Origin: Nostocaceae cyanobacterium CSSed10_463m
GTDB lineage: Bacteria > Cyanobacteriota > Cyanobacteriia > Cyanobacteriales > Nostocaceae
DNA: 6,988 nucleotides
NCBI GenBank assembly: GCA_003556955.1
Contig: PWQB01000786.1
Location: 1-6,988 of the forward strand
Direction of reading: 5' to 3'
Shown: piece after piece, positions 5,472 through 6,988 of the stretch
How the letters are laid out: each line of letters starts with the position of its first letter
Numbering within the stretch: the first letter of the stretch is position 1
Position numbers and translations under genes: made by a program
The notes under the pieces: generated by a model
Database searches by the model: none
What the model saw: the letters and a program-made list of their open reading frames with translations, nothing else
Told to the model about the DNA's origin: nothing

Positions 5472-6188
5472 ATGGGCAAGAAAATATCACGCCGCTTGCA
5501 GGCGTTGTTAGAAAAAGTTGAAGATAGGGACTATCTGCCCCTAGATGCTTTAAATCTGCTAAAAGAAACAGCAACGGCTAAATTTCCTGAAGCCGCAGAA
5601 GCACATATCAGACTAGGGATTGATCCTAAGTATACAGACCAACAGCTACGGACAACGGTAACACTACCCAAAGGTACAGGACAAACTGTGCGGGTAGCGG
5701 TAATCGCTAGAGGCGAAAAAGTTACCGAAGCTAGCAATGCTGGTGCTGATGTAGTTGGTTCTGATGAGCTGATTAACGAAATTCAACAAGGGATGATGGA
5801 TTTCGATAAACTAATTGCCACACCAGATGTAATGCCACAGGTGGCGAAGTTAGGTAAGTTACTAGGTCCCCGTGGTTTGATGCCATCCCCCAAGGGTGGA
5901 ACAGTGACATTTGACGTTGCAAGTGCGATCGCTGAATTCAAAGCTGGTAAACTAGAATTTCGGGCTGATCGGACAGGTATTGTCCATGTTATGTTTGGTA
6001 AGGCATCCTTCTCACCTGAAGATTTGTTGGTAAACTTGAAGGCGTTGCAAGAGACGATTGATCGCAACCGTCCAGCAGGAGCTAAAGGCCGTTATTGGCG
6101 GACAATTTATGTCTCCTCTACTATGGGGCCATCAATTAAAGTCGATATCAACGCTCTCCGGGATTTAAAACTAACCGAAGCAGCCTAA
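5472..6188 (+). CDS. rplA: 50S ribosomal protein uL1
   Basis: uL1 forms the mobile L1 stalk that handles E-site tRNA. It is also the usual translational repressor of the rplK-rplA mRNA in bacteria. The protein is 238 residues, normal for cyanobacteria. Family features include the basic N-terminus ([12 protein letters not shown]), [24 protein letters not shown] (about 47-70), the second domain starting VRVAVIARG, the highly conserved [20 protein letters not shown] (about 126-145), and the C-terminal [23 protein letters not shown] 5472 has a strong AGGAG (5461-5465) 6 nt upstream. Unlike the tightly packed secE-nusG-rplK genes, it is separated from rplK by 144 nt holding a repeat and a foldable leader. 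Confidence 0.98.
   Translation: MGKKISRRLQALLEKVEDRDYLPLDALNLLKETATAKFPEAAEAHIRLGIDPKYTDQQLRTTVTLPKGTGQTVRVAVIARGEKVTEASNAGADVVGSDELINEIQQGMMDFDKLIATPDVMPQVAKLGKLLGPRGLMPSPKGGTVTFDVASAIAEFKAGKLEFRADRTGIVHVMFGKASFSPEDLLVNLKALQETIDRNRPAGAKGRYWRTIYVSSTMGPSIKVDINALRDLKLTEAA
5925..5932. repeat. HIP1 octamer, copy 3
   Basis: GCGATCGC inside rplA, encoding the Ala-Ile-Ala of ASAIAEF. It supports the cyanobacterial origin. Confidence 0.9.
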
Positions 6189-6199
6189 TAGGGTGAGGA

Positions 6200-6350
6200 A
6201 GTAGAGGCTAGGAAAGATTTTTGGAATAATCAATTTTTCTTTCTCCGTACCTACTCAATGACCTCTCTAAAACTAAATAAGCCAAGCCGGAGACAGCAGG
6301 GGCCATAGGCTCAAAAATCCTGCCGAGGTTAAAGCTCTAATTGCCTACAG
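6200..6350 (+). ncRNA. Ribosomal protein L10 leader of rplJ
   Basis: This is a cis-acting mRNA leader bound by L10 (with L7/L12) to control the stalk-protein operon. The core runs from 6260 to 6330. It is closed by GACCTC (6260-6265) with GAGGTT (6325-6330), contains the string GCCGGAGACAGCAGG typical of L10 leaders, and has a helix GCAGG (6296-6300) with CCTGC (6319-6323). Nested inside is a small GCC/GGC pair (6302-6304, 6308-6310). The CTGCCGAGGT string at 6320-6329 is the part I recognise best from the family. Upstream, AGTAG (6200-6204) with CTACT (6251-6255) and GGAAAGA (6211-6217) with TCTTTCT (6238-6244) can form a further arm. The boundaries are approximate. Confidence 0.65.
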
Positions 6351-6398
6351 TCCCACCCACAAAGGTGTAATGACTGAAGGATCATGAGTTTTCCTGAA

Positions 6399-6433
6399 TA
6401 ACCCCGGCTCGGATAGCTGGGGTTAATTGTTTT
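6399..6433 (+). terminator. Terminator-like hairpin (possible attenuator) in the rplJ leader
   Basis: TAACCCC (6399-6405) pairs with GGGGTTA (6419-6425). The stem continues with a G-T pair and GCT/AGC, giving 11 bp and a 5-base loop CGGAT (6410-6414). The tail AATTGTTTT (6425-6433) is only moderately U-rich. It lies about 70 nt after the L10-leader core and 240 nt before rplJ, so it could end part of the rplA transcripts. Alternatively it acts as an attenuator governed by the leader, or as an RNA-processing site. As a simple terminator it would cut rplJ off from the upstream promoter. Confidence 0.5.
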
Positions 6434-6654
6434 AACTAGGTGATAGTCAAACCCTCTGAGGTGATCTATCTGTGTTTGATAATTTCCTGTTTTATAGACG
6501 CGATTTATCGTGTTGGCGCTCGAATTAATCATTAACACCTGTGAACAAAAACCCAGCGACAAATTTAGTTAAACCACCAAAGTAGAACTGAATTGAGTCT
6601 CATAAGTAGATTTATCGCCAGTTTTACTGAATGAAAAATAACGATTTTGCCCTT
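6434..6654. other. Second half of the rplJ leader, nothing clear seen
   Basis: About 220 nt between the terminator-like hairpin and the rplJ ribosome binding site. I see no ORF with a ribosome binding site and no promoter with both boxes at proper spacing. TTGATA (6476-6481) and TATAGA (6493-6498) are only 11 nt apart. The whole rplA-rplJ gap (6189-6670) is 482 nt, unusually roomy for a ribosomal protein operon. Confidence 0.5.
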
Positions 6655-6670
6655 GGAGGTAAAACTAAGC

Positions 6671-6988
6671 ATGGGTAGAACGCTAGAAAATAAAAAAGAG
6701 ATAGTAGCTGATCTCAAAGAAAGTCTAAGTGAGTCAAGTTTGGCACTGGTAATTGATTATCAAGGCTTAACAGTTGCTCAAATCACTGACTTACGGCAGA
6801 AGCTACGTCCCAGTGGCGCTGTTTGTAAGGTAACAAAAAACACCTTAATGGGCATTGCCATTGATGGTGATGAAAACTGGCAACCGCTTTCGGAATTGCT
6901 CCAAGGTTCTTCAGCCTTTTTGCTGGTAAAAGAAGATTTTTCTTCAGCAATTAAGGCGTATCAAGACTTTCAAAAAGCTACCAAGAAG
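6671..6988 (+). CDS. rplJ: 50S ribosomal protein uL10, N-terminal part (3' truncated by window edge)
   Basis: uL10 anchors the L7/L12 dimers to the 50S stalk and, with them, represses its own mRNA through the leader. The first 106 codons are present; the complete protein is usually about 170-190 residues. The N-terminal rRNA-binding domain is clear: MGRTLENKKEIVADLKESLS, then LALVIDYQGLTVAQITDLRQKLRPSGAVCKVTKNTLM (about 24-60), and SELLQGSSAFLLVKEDFSSAIKAYQDF. The frame is open to the last base. ATG 6671 has a perfect GGAGG (6655-6659), 11 nt upstream. The C-terminal L7/L12-binding helix and rplL would lie beyond the window. Confidence 0.96.
   Translation, partial: MGRTLENKKEIVADLKESLSESSLALVIDYQGLTVAQITDLRQKLRPSGAVCKVTKNTLMGIAIDGDENWQPLSELLQGSSAFLLVKEDFSSAIKAYQDFQKATKK

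Noticed and set aside
5783..6067. Antisense ORF of 94 codons within rplA (similar ones at 2334-2573, 4988-5182 and 5531-5737)
   Set aside because: These are opposite conserved coding sequence with no ribosome binding site or recognisable product.
6329..6562. 77-codon minus-strand ORF in the rplA-rplJ gap
   Set aside because: It overlaps the L10-type leader and the terminator-like hairpin. Its translation resembles nothing I know and it lacks a clear ribosome binding site.
1..6988. A new defence, mobile or biosynthetic gene system
   Set aside because: No CRISPR repeats, transposase, toxin-antitoxin pair or unknown multi-gene cluster is visible. Nearly all coding sequence belongs to recognised core families.

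Overview
The window is a low-G+C chromosomal segment of a cyanobacterium, most likely a filamentous heterocyst-forming type related to Nostoc, Anabaena or Calothrix. Three observations support this: three copies of the HIP1 octamer GCGATCGC (1658, 2045, 5925), a histidine kinase with the extended HisKA region seen in many Nostocales kinases, and a repeat-like intergenic stretch of a kind common in Nostoc genomes. The gene order rplS, trnW, secE, nusG, rplK, rplA, rplJ is the usual cyanobacterial arrangement. Genus assignment is inference.

Left part (1-3262): the C-terminus of an RND-type efflux transporter ends at 324. About 560 nt without a convincing gene follow, holding a promoter candidate, a long inverted repeat and a 45-codon ORF with a good ribosome binding site. 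Next comes a soluble orphan sensor histidine kinase (886-3006; coiled coil, GAF, PAS/PAC, HisKA, HATPase) with no response regulator beside it. Between it and rplS lies a short protein-like ORF (3035-3166) that may be a gene remnant, plus two small tandem duplications.

Right part (3263-6988): this is the translation, transcription and secretion cluster. rplS (bL19) is followed by a strong sigma70-type promoter and tRNA-Trp(CCA). Then come secE and nusG, which overlap by one base, rplK (uL11), rplA (uL1), and the first 106 codons of rplJ (uL10), cut by the window edge. No clear intrinsic terminator lies between tRNA-Trp and secE, so the tRNA promoter probably also feeds the secE operon.

The non-coding RNA of the ribosomal part is the most structured material here. 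A repeat-like insert and a foldable leader sit between rplK and rplA. A leader of about 480 nt with L10-leader features and a terminator-like hairpin sits between rplA and rplJ. These would suit autogenous control by L1 and L10.

I found no defence system, CRISPR array, transposase or other clearly new multi-gene system. The window is mostly conserved core genome, and the points worth a second look are in its leaders and gaps.
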